From CAYVRJ01 sp964453645 (GTDB lineage Bacteria; Bacillota; Clostridia; Christensenellales; JAWKQI01), in NCBI GenBank assembly GCA_964453645.1, contig CAYVRJ010000002.1:124001-188000 (forward strand): a stretch of DNA of 64,000 nucleotides. The letters are read 5' to 3'. Below, in pieces: positions 35,428 to 45,000 of the stretch. How positions within the stretch are numbered: the first letter of the stretch is position 1; the number at the start of each line of letters is the position of its first letter. The notes beneath the pieces are model-generated. The model saw only the letters and a program-made list of their open reading frames with translations. It was not told where the DNA came from and did no database searches. The translations under genes and the position numbers were made by a program.

Positions 35428-35462
35428 AAAAAATATCCTGCGAAAAAACTTCACAGGATATT
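35428..35462 (-). terminator. Flagellin terminator overlapping the lysA promoter
   Basis: Perfect 9-bp stem AATATCCTG/CAGGATATT (35432-35462) with a 13-base loop, followed on the minus strand by six T. The 5' arm starts inside the lysA -10 box, so RNA begun at the lysA promoter would lack it. Confidence 0.8.
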
Positions 35463-35488
35463 CTATCATGATATGAATTGTTCGTCAA
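35460..35488 (-). promoter_or_regulatory. Promoter of lysA
   Basis: TTGACG-17-TAGAAT on the minus strand, 17 bases after the flagellin stop codon. Confidence 0.6.
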
Positions 35489-35504
35489 ATTACATTGCTA
35501 ATGA

Positions 35505-36151
35505 TTAGCGAAGCAACTGGAGAACCTGCTGAGGAGCATTGTTCGCCTGAGCCAACATTGCAGTTGCAGCCTGAGATAAGATGTTGTTCTTGGAGTAGGT
35601 GGTCATTTCCTTCGCCATGTCAACGTCTCTTATACGGCTTTCTGCCGCCTGAAGATTTTCAGCATTTACGTCCAAGTTGTTGATCTTGTGCTCTAAACGG
35701 TTCTGAACTGCACCCAGTTCTGCACGGCGCGTAGAGATAGTGTTGATGTCGTTCTGCAGCGTGGTGATGGCACCGTTGGCGTTTGCAAAAGATTTAATAT
35801 CCGCTACTGTTGTTGCAGGTGCTGCAATGGAATTAATAGTCATTGTGTTCGCAGCTTCAGGTCCAACTTGGATGTTCAGCGCAGCGCCACCAAAGATGTT
35901 TTTGCCATTGAACTTCAGATTGCCGATATCACCAAGCTCAGACTTTAATGCCTGGAACTCTGAATCCAGAGCGTCTCTGTCGATGGTGTCGTTGATATCG
36001 TTGGCAGACTGTGTTGCAAGTCCGTTCATTNNNNNNNNNNNNNNNNNNNNNNNNNNNNNNNNNNNNNNNNNNNNNNNNNNNNNNNNNNNNNNNNNNNNNN
36101 NNNNNNNNNNNNNNNNNNNNNNNNNNNNNNTATATTGTTTTGAATTCTCAT
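35505..36151 (-). CDS. Flagellin, interrupted by an assembly gap
   Basis: Filament subunit. The start at 36151 gives MRIQNNI, followed by 100 N (36031-36130), then 174 residues from MNGLATQSANDIND through a short variable centre to the conserved D0 end MLAQANNAPQQVLQLLR. With 100 N the two parts are out of frame (647 bases in all), and comparison with ordinary flagellins suggests about 80 residues are missing, so the N run is a placeholder. AGGAGG lies 10 bases before the ATG. The variable domain is nearly absent, making this a short flagellin. Repeated flagellin paralogues elsewhere in the genome may have caused the gap. Confidence 0.9.
36031..36130. other. Assembly gap (100 N)
   Basis: Run of exactly 100 N inside the flagellin gene; the true length is unknown and likely nearer 240 bases judged from the missing conserved N-terminal domain. 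Confidence 0.98.
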
Positions 36152-36184
36152 TGTTTTATTTCCTCCTGAAATATCTTTTTTTAA

Positions 36185-36212
36185 TATTGGGCTTCTTGCC
36201 CTAAATTTTTTA
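36185..36212 (-). promoter_or_regulatory. Possible SigD (sigma-28) promoter of flagellin
   Basis: TAAA, 16 bases, GCCCAATA on the minus strand, against the SigD pattern TAAA-N15-GCCGATAA. It lies 34 bases upstream of the start codon. Confidence 0.45.
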
Positions 36213-36219
36213 AGCGTTG

Positions 36220-36253
36220 AGTACTTAATTTGTGGTACCTTCATTTAAGTACT
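36220..36253. promoter_or_regulatory. 34-bp palindrome upstream of the flagellin promoter
   Basis: Arms AGTACTTAA/TTAAGTACT (9 bp, perfect) flank a central GGTACC that is exactly on the axis of symmetry. It lies 8 bases upstream of the -35-like element, fitting a binding site for a dimeric regulator. No regulator is known for it. Confidence 0.5.
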
Positions 36254-36343
36254 CTTCGCTGTTATTATTAACTTCGCCATTTTAAATGTTAAATTTAGTA
36301 ATAAATTATGTTAAAAATGGAAAAATTAAACTAAATTATAAAT

Positions 36344-36373
36344 TAAAAAAGTACAAGTCATTACACTTGTACT
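36344..36373 (-). terminator. Terminator of the SRP RNA
   Basis: Perfect 9-bp stem AGTACAAGT/ACTTGTACT (36350-36373) followed on the minus strand by six T, just beyond the predicted 3' end of the SRP RNA. Confidence 0.88.
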
Positions 36374-36385
36374 CTTATAAAATGA

Positions 36386-36655
36386 AGCCATGCACCCGAA
36401 GTCGAACGAGTATATCTCTGCAGCAATATAATTGCGGCTCAAGACAGGCATTCCTGCGGCACACACCGAGATCTGCTTACTGCTGCTTCCGTCAGGACCT
36501 GACAGGGTTCACAGTTCGGCATTGCACAGGACCCATCTCTCAACACCGCAACTGCACGCCGTGAAGAGAAATACATCGGCCTTCTCCGGGAATTCAGCCC
36601 GGCTATAGCGGTTTGCCGGTTACAGGGCACCGCTGGTTCCCCACCTAGCATGGCA
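36386..36655 (-). ncRNA. ffs: Signal recognition particle RNA, large bacterial type (scRNA)
   Basis: RNA scaffold of the SRP that binds Ffh and contacts FtsY. The minus strand shows the conserved 5' region GCTAGGTGGGGAACC, AGCGGTGCCCTGTAAC, the Alu-domain style of Bacillus scRNA, and the apical Ffh-binding hairpin GTCAGGTCCTGACGGAAGC with AGCAG after it (around 36480-36505). The ends pair: GCCATGC at the 5' end with GCATGGC at the 3' end. About 270 nt, as in Bacillus. The 5' end lies only about 7 bases after the purA stop, so any own promoter must overlap the end of purA (TATTAT in its last codons); a strong terminator follows at 36344-36373. Confidence 0.93.
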
Positions 36656-36661
36656 AACTAA

Positions 36662-37945
36662 TTATTTATAATATGTAGTGCGGAGCACACACTGCTCCCT
36701 GCCCGGGCCAACGCCGATCATACCGACGCTTACACCCAACTGTTTTTCAATAAATTCAATATACTTCCGGGCATTTTCGGGCAAGTCATCGTAATTGCGA
36801 ATGTGGGCAATTTGATCGTCCCAACCATTCATTTCGATATATTTTGCCGTTGCTTTATTTAATTCGTGCAGTGATGCGGGAAAATCATTGACAGTTTTTC
36901 CATCAATTTCATATCCTGTGCAAATCTGAACTTTTTTAAAGCCACCCAATGTATCCATTCTGGAAAGCGCAATGCTGGTTATTCCATTAACCCGCACAGC
37001 GTATTTTAGCATTACTAAGTCCAACCAGCCACAGCGCCTTGGTCTGCCTGTGGTTGCACCGTATTCGTTGCCCTTCTCGCGAATGGCACTGCCGATCTCG
37101 TCGTTGAGTTCCGTCACAAACGGACCCAAGCCAACCCGAGTCGTATACGCCTTGACAACGCCCACCACTTCAGATACTGCTGCTGGGCCTAACCCAATAC
37201 CCGAGTACACGCCACAGGTTGTCGGATGAGAGGAGGTTACATAAGGATATGTGCCAAAATCAATGTCTAGCAGCATTCCCTGAGCGCCCTCGAAGAGAAG
37301 GTTCTTTTTTTCAGATAAAAGCTTGTGCGCTAAAACCGAAGTGTCACACACCAATGGCTTTAGTTTTTCCGCATAGGTTAAATACTCATCAAAAACTTCT
37401 TTGAAATCCAAGGGTTTTATGCCATAATCGTGCAGTAATTCATTTTTTTCTTCTATACGAAGTTTTAATAATTTTTCAAAAACTTCTTTATTCATTAAAT
37501 CGCAAACGCGAATGCCTGTGCGGGCAATTTTATCCGTATAGCAGGGTCCAATTCCCTTTTTGGTTGTTCCAATACCGTCTTGCTTTAAGGATTCTTCCGA
37601 TGCAATATCCAACGCAATGTGGTAAGGCATCACCAAATGTGCACGATCCGATACGTATAGGTTTTCAATTTTAATGCCGTTTTGCTCAACTTCCTCAATT
37701 TCCGAAAACAAAGCTTTGGGGTCCACCACAACGCCGTTACCGATCATACAAATTTTGCCCTTGGACAATACGCCCGATGGCAAGAGATGAAGTTTATATG
37801 TTGCCCCATCCACAATAACGGTATGCCCCGCATTGTTTCCGCCCTGATAGCGAATGACAGCATCTGCTTTGGCAGCAAGAAAGTCAACAAACCGACCCTT
37901 GCCTTCATCGCCCCACTGAGCACCAAAAACCACTAAACCTGGCAT
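36662..37945 (-). CDS. purA: Adenylosuccinate synthase
   Basis: GTP-dependent first step from IMP to AMP. The 427-residue protein has the P-loop-like GAQWGDEGKGR at 8-18 (catalytic Asp13), NNAGHTVIVDG near 38-48 including the catalytic histidine, and TTGRPRRCGWLDL near residue 300. Length is normal. Its promoter-proximal leader begins with a hairpin (37969-37988). It is followed almost directly by the SRP RNA gene. Confidence 0.97.
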   Translation of the reverse strand: MPGLVVFGAQWGDEGKGRFVDFLAAKADAVIRYQGGNNAGHTVIVDGATYKLHLLPSGVLSKGKICMIGNGVVVDPKALFSEIEEVEQNGIKIENLYVSDRAHLVMPYHIALDIASEESLKQDGIGTTKKGIGPCYTDKIARTGIRVCDLMNKEVFEKLLKLRIEEKNELLHDYGIKPLDFKEVFDEYLTYAEKLKPLVCDTSVLAHKLLSEKKNLLFEGAQGMLLDIDFGTYPYVTSSHPTTCGVYSGIGLGPAAVSEVVGVVKAYTTRVGLGPFVTELNDEIGSAIREKGNEYGATTGRPRRCGWLDLVMLKYAVRVNGITSIALSRMDTLGGFKKVQICTGYEIDGKTVNDFPASLHELNKATAKYIEMNGWDDQIAHIRNYDDLPENARKYIEFIEKQLGVSVGMIGVGPGREQCVLRTTYYK

Positions 37946-37968
37946 GAAATCTCACTTCCAAAAATAAA

Positions 37969-37988
37969 ATTGCCGCATAAGCGACAAT
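37969..37988 (-). promoter_or_regulatory. Hairpin with T-tract at the start of the purA leader
   Basis: 8-bp stem (one G-U pair) with a 4-base loop, followed on the minus strand by TTTTATTTTT. The stem starts two bases after the -10 box, so only part of it would be in the RNA from that promoter. Confidence 0.5.
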
Positions 37989-37990
37989 TC

Positions 37991-38019
37991 ATATTACTTT
38001 AAATTGGGCTAAAAGTCAA
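37991..38019 (-). promoter_or_regulatory. Promoter of purA
   Basis: TTGACT-17-TAATAT on the minus strand, about 45 bases upstream of the purA ATG. Confidence 0.7.
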
Positions 38020-38066
38020 TAGTTTTCGGGGATATGAAAAATTAAATAATTTAAAACGACTGTTCA

Positions 38067-38077
38067 TGTGATATAAT
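38067..38077 (+). promoter_or_regulatory. Extended -10 promoter TGTGATATAAT before the dehydrogenase gene
   Basis: TGnTATAAT extended -10 with no good -35 box. The predicted start (about 38084) leaves no leader for an ATG at 38086, supporting the downstream ATG at 38113. Confidence 0.65.
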
Positions 38078-38112
38078 AGTAAAGAATGAACAAAAGCAAA
38101 GGATGGAACCGT

Positions 38113-39141
38113 ATGCAGAAGATTGCCTTTTTTGATGCAAAACCCTATGATAAAATTTGGTTTGACAGGCTCAATATACAATTTGAAATCAAATATTTTG
38201 AAGATAAGCTAACTGTTGACACAGCAGCCCTGTGTAGAGGGTTTTTGGGTGCCGTTGCCTTTGTGAACGACACCATCGATGCGCAAACAATTGATGCTCT
38301 GTATCAAAACGGGGTTCACGTGCTGGCCCTGAGGTGTTCGGGGTACAACAATGTGGATTTCAAACACGCATATGGTAAAATTCATATCCTTCGGGTTCCG
38401 GCCTATTCTCCCTATGCAGTGGCGGAATACGCAATGGCTTTGCTGCAAACCCTCAACCGCAAAATTCACAAAGCGTATATACGCACCAGAGAACACAATT
38501 TCAACATCGATGCCCTCACGGGCTTTGATCTCTATGGAAAAACAGTGGGAGTAATCGGCACAGGTAAGATTGGCAGAATTTTTATTAATATATGCAAGGG
38601 TTATGGAATGAATATTATGGCCTACGACCCTTACCCCGCTGTGGATTCGGGTATCAACTATGTTTCGTTAGACGTGCTTTGCGCCAATAGTGATGTGATT
38701 TCCCTCCACTGCCCTTTGACAAATGAAACCCAATACATTGTCAACGAGTTATCTATTAAAAAGATGAAAAAGGGTGTTATTATCATCAACACCTCCAGAG
38801 GGGCATTAATTGACAGCAGTGCACTGCTAGCTGCCTTAAAGAGCGGTCAAATTGGCGGAGCGGCACTGGATGTCTATGAAGAAGAGACGGACGTATTCTT
38901 TGAAGATTTTTCGAACACCATTATTTTAGACGATGTGCTGACCATGCTGCTCTCCCTGCCTAATGTAATCGTCACTTCCCACCAGGCATTTCTCACCCAC
39001 GAGGCGTTGGAAAATATTGCACAAACCACATTGGATAATCTAAAGGATTACTTTGCAGGAAATCCGTTAAAAAATGAGATCTGCTATCAGTGTTTAAACA
39101 ACACGACGTGTGAAAAATCCCACGAAAAACGCTGTTTTTAA
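38113..39141 (+). CDS. D-isomer-specific 2-hydroxyacid dehydrogenase (D-lactate dehydrogenase-like)
   Basis: NAD-dependent reduction of a 2-oxoacid to the D-2-hydroxyacid. The 342-residue protein has the Rossmann motif VIGTGKIGRIF near residue 150, the catalytic arginine in NTSRGALID, and the His-containing TSHQAFLTHEAL. The start MQKIAFFDAKPYD and the ending resemble fermentative LdhA, so D-lactate formation from pyruvate is the best guess; 2-hydroxyisocaproate-type substrates cannot be excluded. ATG 38113 is chosen because AAAGGATGG lies just before it. It stands alone between purA and addB. Confidence 0.87.
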   Translation: MQKIAFFDAKPYDKIWFDRLNIQFEIKYFEDKLTVDTAALCRGFLGAVAFVNDTIDAQTIDALYQNGVHVLALRCSGYNNVDFKHAYGKIHILRVPAYSPYAVAEYAMALLQTLNRKIHKAYIRTREHNFNIDALTGFDLYGKTVGVIGTGKIGRIFINICKGYGMNIMAYDPYPAVDSGINYVSLDVLCANSDVISLHCPLTNETQYIVNELSIKKMKKGVIIINTSRGALIDSSALLAALKSGQIGGAALDVYEEETDVFFEDFSNTIILDDVLTMLLSLPNVIVTSHQAFLTHEALENIAQTTLDNLKDYFAGNPLKNEICYQCLNNTTCEKSHEKRCF

Positions 39142-39159
39142 TATACACGTAGAACTTCT

Positions 39160-39170
39160 TGTGATATAAT
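39160..39170 (+). promoter_or_regulatory. Extended -10 promoter TGTGATATAAT before addB
   Basis: Same 11-mer as at 38067 and 45246; no clear -35 box. About 30 bases before the addB start. Confidence 0.6.
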
Positions 39171-39199
39171 GCATTAAAAAACGAAGGTTTGTCGATTTA

Positions 39200-42070
39200 A
39201 TGCTTGAATTTGCTTTGGGTGAAAATAAAGAATATTTACATGAGCGCATCACACAGGAACTAAACAAAGACCCACTCAAGCGAATCATTGTTTTAGTCAG
39301 CGAGCAGTACACCCTTCAAAAAGAGTTGGATATTTTAAAAGATATTAGAAAGCCAGGAATGTTGACGTTAGAAGTCTCCAGCTTTTCACGGCTGTGTGAA
39401 AGAATTGTGGGCGATGTGCCTAAACTCAGCAATGCGGGACTTTCACTGATAATCTATGCCATTACCCGGGAGAACCAACTTTTTTGCGATGTCCCCCCAG
39501 CCATGCTGCTCAATACATTGTCGGACATGAAGCGATACGACATCGATTTAAACGGTATTGACCAAACAGACTTATCCATCCCCCTTCGAGAAAAACTAAA
39601 TCAACTATCCGTCCTGCAAAGCAAAGTCAAAGAAAAAACCCAGGGGTTGTACGACAGCGTTGATCTATTAAATGAAGCCATTCAGCGGGTACCTTCTTGT
39701 CATTTGTTTGAGGATTGTTTGATCATTGTGGATGGTTTTGATATGCTCACCTCTCAAATTAAACGATTTTTGTGTGCCCTAATCAAGAGGTGTGATACGC
39801 TGATTGGCATCCATGTAGGCGAGGGAAATGATGCATATGTCTATGAAAGTAATGCAGAATTGATTCAGTATTTAACAAGCTTTGCTAACGACCACGAAAT
39901 ACCTGTTGCACTCAATAAAGTTTCAAAAATAAATAGATCGGAAGAGATTCAGCATCTCGCAAACAATCTCTACGCATTTCCAACCGAAATTTTTGAACAT
40001 GAACCAAAGGGGTTGAAACTCTACAAGCATGTATCAGCATCGTTAGAAATGGAGTTTTGTGCCCAGGAGATTTTGCAGTTAATAACCCAAAAGGGATATA
40101 CTTGCTCGGAAATAGGTGTTATATCTCCCAAGGGATACACCCCCTACTTGCTCTCCTGTTTAAGGGCTAAAAATATCCCTGCACATGCAGACAGCGTGCG
40201 CTGCATAACAAATTCACAGCTATTTGTGTTTATTTCCAGTTTGCTGCGGTTGGCCTCGGGCAGGTTCAACAAACGAGAGCTTTTCCGTTTTCTTTTCAAC
40301 TATTATGCCAACGTTTCAAACGAAGAAGCAAGTGAGCTGTTGGGATTTTTGTCCGAGTACGGCTTGCGGGCACACGTCCTCATGGGAAATTTAAAAAACG
40401 AAGAGCTCAACGAGATTCGAAAGAAAGCGTTTCCTGCACTTGAGTTATTTAAAACGATGAATCCCATAACTGCCCTGAAAGAAGCGTTCGCTCTCCACGA
40501 TATAGAAGCCAAGACAGCAGCCCTTAACTCCAGCTTCCACACCCAAGCCTTTGATAAGACCATGGAAATACTTCAATTAGCCGAGGAAACTTTTTCAAAC
40601 CAACCCTTAAACGCCCAAGAACTGTGCGATGTGTTGGCCGGCGTGTTATCTGGCATTGACATTGCCACCATCCCCCCCCAGACAAACGAAATCAACGTTG
40701 GGGACATGTTTCACACGCGGTTTGCACCCTTAAAAGTGTTGTTTGTGCTCTCCATGAACGAGGGATGTTACTCCAAGGACGAAACAGGTTTGCTCACAGA
40801 CATGGAGATTGCAATGCTCAACAGACAGGGAGTTGGCTTTTTAGGGGTCAACCGCTTAAACGACGATAAGTTATCAATCATTCATTCCTTGGCATCCGCC
40901 AGTGAGCAACTCTATTTGAGTTGTATTGAGAGCCAAAACCAGTGGATCACACTGCTTCGCATTCAAAAATTGTTCCCTCAATTGCCCGTTTTCCACTCGC
41001 AAGCGCCTTTGGATCAGCCTGTGCAGCAACCCATGGAACCAAACTTGGATAAGCAAACGGCCAAAGGTTTGTTTCCTAAAAACATGAGCGTGAGCCGATT
41101 GGAGGAATTTGCAAAATGTCCCTTCCGGCATTTTTTGCGCTATGGATTAAAAGCCCAACCCAAAAGGGATTACGACAACAGCGCAATGGAATTTGGAACG
41201 ATTTTACACACAGCCCTATCCAGCATGACAAAAGCATATCTTAAGGATGGGGACATGTCCGAATCCGTTGCCCAAGCTGCTGCTAACGAAACGCTGAATC
41301 AAAATAAAAAATTAATGGAAAATGAAAAAGCTTCCTATATAAGAAAGTATGTGACCAGGCAACTGAGGGAATGTTCCAAAATTATTGCAACTCAATTAGA
41401 AGGAACCAAGGCAACCGTGATCGGCTCGGAGATTGATTTTTCCAACAGTTTTAATGTTCAGTTAAAAGACGGAACGGTGCTGCGCATTAACGGATTGATC
41501 GACCGTGCGGATACGCTGCTCGACGACACCTTTGTTCGGGTTATCGACTATAAATTGTCCGGCAAAAAGTTTGATATGAATGAATTTATCTATGGGTTAA
41601 ACATTCAGCTCATCCTCTATCTCTACGCCATCATCAAGCTTTTTTCCCAAAAGGAAAACAAGAAGCTCCTTCCCTTTGGAGTTTATTATTTTGATTTGCG
41701 GCTGCCATTTACAGAAACGGGTGATATAGACCAAGTTGTGGAGCAAAAGCGCATGACAGGCTTGACGCTAGAAGGAGTTTCCGTGGGTATCGAACGGCCG
41801 GATTTTGTGGCTTCTAGATTCAACACACACTCTATTCTGGAGTTTGAAACCATGTTTGCCCATGTGGAAGCCCTCATCGAAACCAATGCACAGCGAATTT
41901 TTGAGGGAGATGTATCCATAGCGCCTTACTCCCCTGCTAAGGGAGGTCCAACCTGTGCCTATTGCGATTACCCCGAAATTTGTTGCTATACCCCCCAGGG
42001 TAGCTATCACAAAAAGAAAACGTTAGAGGATCTTCATGAACTATACAAAGTCACAAAGTCGATCGATTGA
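39200..42070 (+). CDS. addB: ATP-dependent nuclease subunit B (AddB/RexB type)
   Basis: Partner of AddA in the helicase-nuclease that processes double-strand breaks up to Chi for RecA. The 956-residue protein has an inactivated helicase-like N-terminus: the position of the Walker A motif reads FALGENKEYL, with no GK(S/T), as in RexB. The C-terminal PD-(D/E)XK nuclease contains GLIDRAD and RVIDYKLSGKKF. The 4Fe-4S ligands are visible as one Cys in EFAKCPFRHF and the C-terminal CAYCDYPEIC. It is shorter than Bacillus AddB (about 1160). It overlaps addA by 35 bases. Confidence 0.92.
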   Translation: MLEFALGENKEYLHERITQELNKDPLKRIIVLVSEQYTLQKELDILKDIRKPGMLTLEVSSFSRLCERIVGDVPKLSNAGLSLIIYAITRENQLFCDVPPAMLLNTLSDMKRYDIDLNGIDQTDLSIPLREKLNQLSVLQSKVKEKTQGLYDSVDLLNEAIQRVPSCHLFEDCLIIVDGFDMLTSQIKRFLCALIKRCDTLIGIHVGEGNDAYVYESNAELIQYLTSFANDHEIPVALNKVSKINRSEEIQHLANNLYAFPTEIFEHEPKGLKLYKHVSASLEMEFCAQEILQLITQKGYTCSEIGVISPKGYTPYLLSCLRAKNIPAHADSVRCITNSQLFVFISSLLRLASGRFNKRELFRFLFNYYANVSNEEASELLGFLSEYGLRAHVLMGNLKNEELNEIRKKAFPALELFKTMNPITALKEAFALHDIEAKTAALNSSFHTQAFDKTMEILQLAEETFSNQPLNAQELCDVLAGVLSGIDIATIPPQTNEINVGDMFHTRFAPLKVLFVLSMNEGCYSKDETGLLTDMEIAMLNRQGVGFLGVNRLNDDKLSIIHSLASASEQLYLSCIESQNQWITLLRIQKLFPQLPVFHSQAPLDQPVQQPMEPNLDKQTAKGLFPKNMSVSRLEEFAKCPFRHFLRYGLKAQPKRDYDNSAMEFGTILHTALSSMTKAYLKDGDMSESVAQAAANETLNQNKKLMENEKASYIRKYVTRQLRECSKIIATQLEGTKATVIGSEIDFSNSFNVQLKDGTVLRINGLIDRADTLLDDTFVRVIDYKLSGKKFDMNEFIYGLNIQLILYLYAIIKLFSQKENKKLLPFGVYYFDLRLPFTETGDIDQVVEQKRMTGLTLEGVSVGIERPDFVASRFNTHSILEFETMFAHVEALIETNAQRIFEGDVSIAPYSPAKGGPTCAYCDYPEICCYTPQGSYHKKKTLEDLHELYKVTKSID

Positions 42071-45000
42071 GCAAAACTCCGATTTGGCAGTCAGTGCAGG
42101 GGCTGGTTCAGGTAAAACCAGCGTACTCACCGCCAGAATTCTTCGGCTCATCCAGCAGGGTGCAGCACTGAATGAAATGTTGGTGGTGACATTTTCTAAT
42201 GCTGCCGCCAAGGAGATGAAGACGAGAATCTTCTCCGCACTGCAAAAGAGCGAAAGTAAGTTGTGTTTTTTGCAGTTGAGCGAGATCGAAAACGCAAATA
42301 TATGCACTCTGCACAGCTTTTGTTTAAAGTTGATCCGGGAAAACTTTGCAGCCCTAAATATTGATGCAAAAGTTTCCATTCTATCCCCCGAAAACACCGA
42401 ATCCATGAAGCGCAAGTGTTTGGCAGAAGTGTTTGCAAAACGGTATGCGGAAACATCCGCCGCATTCGAAAACCTGCTGTCTGCCTTTGGTGGTTTAAAC
42501 GACAACAGAGTGAAGGACTTTATTTTAACCATACACGAAACAGTATCTGCTCAATCAGACCCTAAACTGCTCCACGAATTGGCAGATCGTTTGCATTCCC
42601 CAAACTTTAAAGAAAACATCTTGAGTGAAATCAAAACCATTGCCAAAAACAAGCTTTTTACTGCCAAAAAGCAGTTGCTGCATATCAGGGATTTATGTGA
42701 TGCAGATACGAAACAATATGAAGTTTTAAACACCATCTATGAAATGCTAGGTAATACCGATCAATACCCCCGCATGAGCTACAAGGGTTTGTCCGAAGAT
42801 ACTCAAGAGTATATGAAGCTCACTCTTACAAAAATCAAAAAGCTTGCCAAGGAAGCAAGGGAACTTCAAGATACAGATCACAGCACCTTGTACGACGAAG
42901 AGCTTCAAAACATTTCAGCAACAGTAAAAGAACTGTTGGCTGTCTACTCCCTGTTCCTCGAAGAATACACGGCAGAAAAGAAACAGGAAAAGGTCATCGA
43001 TTTTTCCGATTGCGAACACTATGCCCTCCAGCTTTTGAGGAAACAATCCGCTGACCTCAGCCACATTCAATACGTCTTTGTGGACGAATGCCAAGATATT
43101 AACCCATTGCAAGACGAACTATTGAAGTTGTTGTCCCAAAACGCCCAAACCTTTATGGTGGGCGATATTAAGCAATCCATCTACGGCTTTCGCCACGCCC
43201 TGCCCCAGCTCTTTCTTCAGCGCATCCAATCCCTTGCCCAAAAGGGCCAAGTGGTGCCCATGAATGAAAATTTCCGAAGCAGCAAAGAAGTGATCAATTT
43301 CATCAACGCACTTATGGGAGACCTGTTTAACACCCACGGTTCCATTGCTTATGACGAATCCGAAGCGTTAATCCCTTGTGCGGATATTCCAGGCAGCGTT
43401 CATCTCATGTTAACTGCCAACGTATCGGAGGAAGAGGACAACCTCCTCTCCATTGAGCGGGAAGCCATTTGTGTTGCAAAAAAAATTCAGGATATGGTTC
43501 AGGGAAAAACTACTCTCAGCGGACAAAGTTGCTTTTCTTATGGAGATATGGCCATACTCTTGCGAGAAATAGCGAATACCGGGCAGGTTTATAAAAAAGT
43601 ATTTGAACACTACAGCATTCCCTTAGCCATCGATGCAAAACCCGAGGTTCACCCCCAAGTGCGAAATTTTATAAATCTCCTGTCCCTCATACATTTCTCG
43701 GACGATATGACGTTTCTCTGTGTCCTTCGCTCACCCGTTGCCCAGTTTACAGCAAGAGAGCTGGCAGAGATTAAAGTGGCATCAGAGCAAGAGAGTTTTT
43801 ATGAATGTGCAAAAGAGTATGCACAAACGAGGGAAGATTTGTTGGCCAATCGGTTAAACCAATTGTTTGATTTGGTGGAACACTTTCGAGAATGCGAAAG
43901 GTTTATGCCTTTTTCGGAATTTATCCTCTATGCTGCACAAAAGACAAAGTATTTGACCAATGCAGGATTGCAGGGGCAATTCAAAGCATTTTTGGAAAAT
44001 ACCCTTGCAATGGAACCCGAGAGTTTGTCTTCGTTTTTGTTTACCATCGAGGAAATGAAAAAGTCTGGTTCGTATTACAATTTATTTAAAGGGCCAGCAC
44101 CCAGCGACTGCGTATCTATGATGACCATCCACAAATCCAAAGGATTGGAATTCCCGGTTGTCTTTGTCTGCGGGTTGAACAAACGTTTCAACAGGGGGGA
44201 CAGCCAATTGATGGTGTCCCGTGAACTTGGCATCACCCCACAGTACTGTGACCCCATGCTGTTAAAGAGGAAAAAGAGCACACTGCAACTGGCAGCTACC
44301 CACCACCTGACGCAAAAGGGATTTGCCGAGGAACTTCGGTTGTTATACGTTGCCCTCACCCGTGCGCAGAACCATTTGTTTCTTTGCGGCGGAGTGAATC
44401 ACTTAAAATCAGCAATATTTAATTACCTCACTCCTAAATTTCAAGAAAGTATTGCAGAAGAGAAGAGTTTTTTAGATATCGTCATGCCGGTACTGCTCAA
44501 CATGTCGTTGCAGGGAAATATTAAAAACTATCTCCCGGATTTTTATGAAAACAGGGTTGGTGTGTGTTCTGTTTGTGCAGATATGGTTGAAAACGTGGTA
44601 TTAGACAGTGCTGCAATGGTTCCAGAATATCAAGAAATAAATGAGGAACGGTTGATTTACCCCACAATCGAGCAACACCCTTCAAAAATTAGCGTAACAC
44701 AACTCATTTATGGGGATAAAGAGCTAGTAACCGACCAAGCAGCTATCAGTTCTAAAAAATCCGACGAAGCAGTGGCACGGGGTAATCAAATCCACTCCAT
44801 TTTATGCTCCATCGACTTTCATAAAGGGTTTGATCAACTCCATGGTGAGATACTAACTTCCGAGGACGAAGTTTTGTTGAGGCAATTCTTCCAGACAAGT
44901 TTATTTAAGCGCATAAAAAGGGCTAAAAAAGTGTTGCGGGAACAACCCTTTTGCTTTTGCCCCGATCAACGCACAGGCACGTTGGTTCAGGGAATCATCG

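Noticed and set aside
35408..35431. Lysine riboswitch upstream of lysA
   Set aside because: The space between the predicted start site and lysA is only about 50 bases, too short for an L-box.
36026..36244. Short minus-strand open frame reading from upstream of flagellin into the gap
   Set aside because: It exists only because N codons count as open; the true gene starts at 36151 and the gap length is not real.
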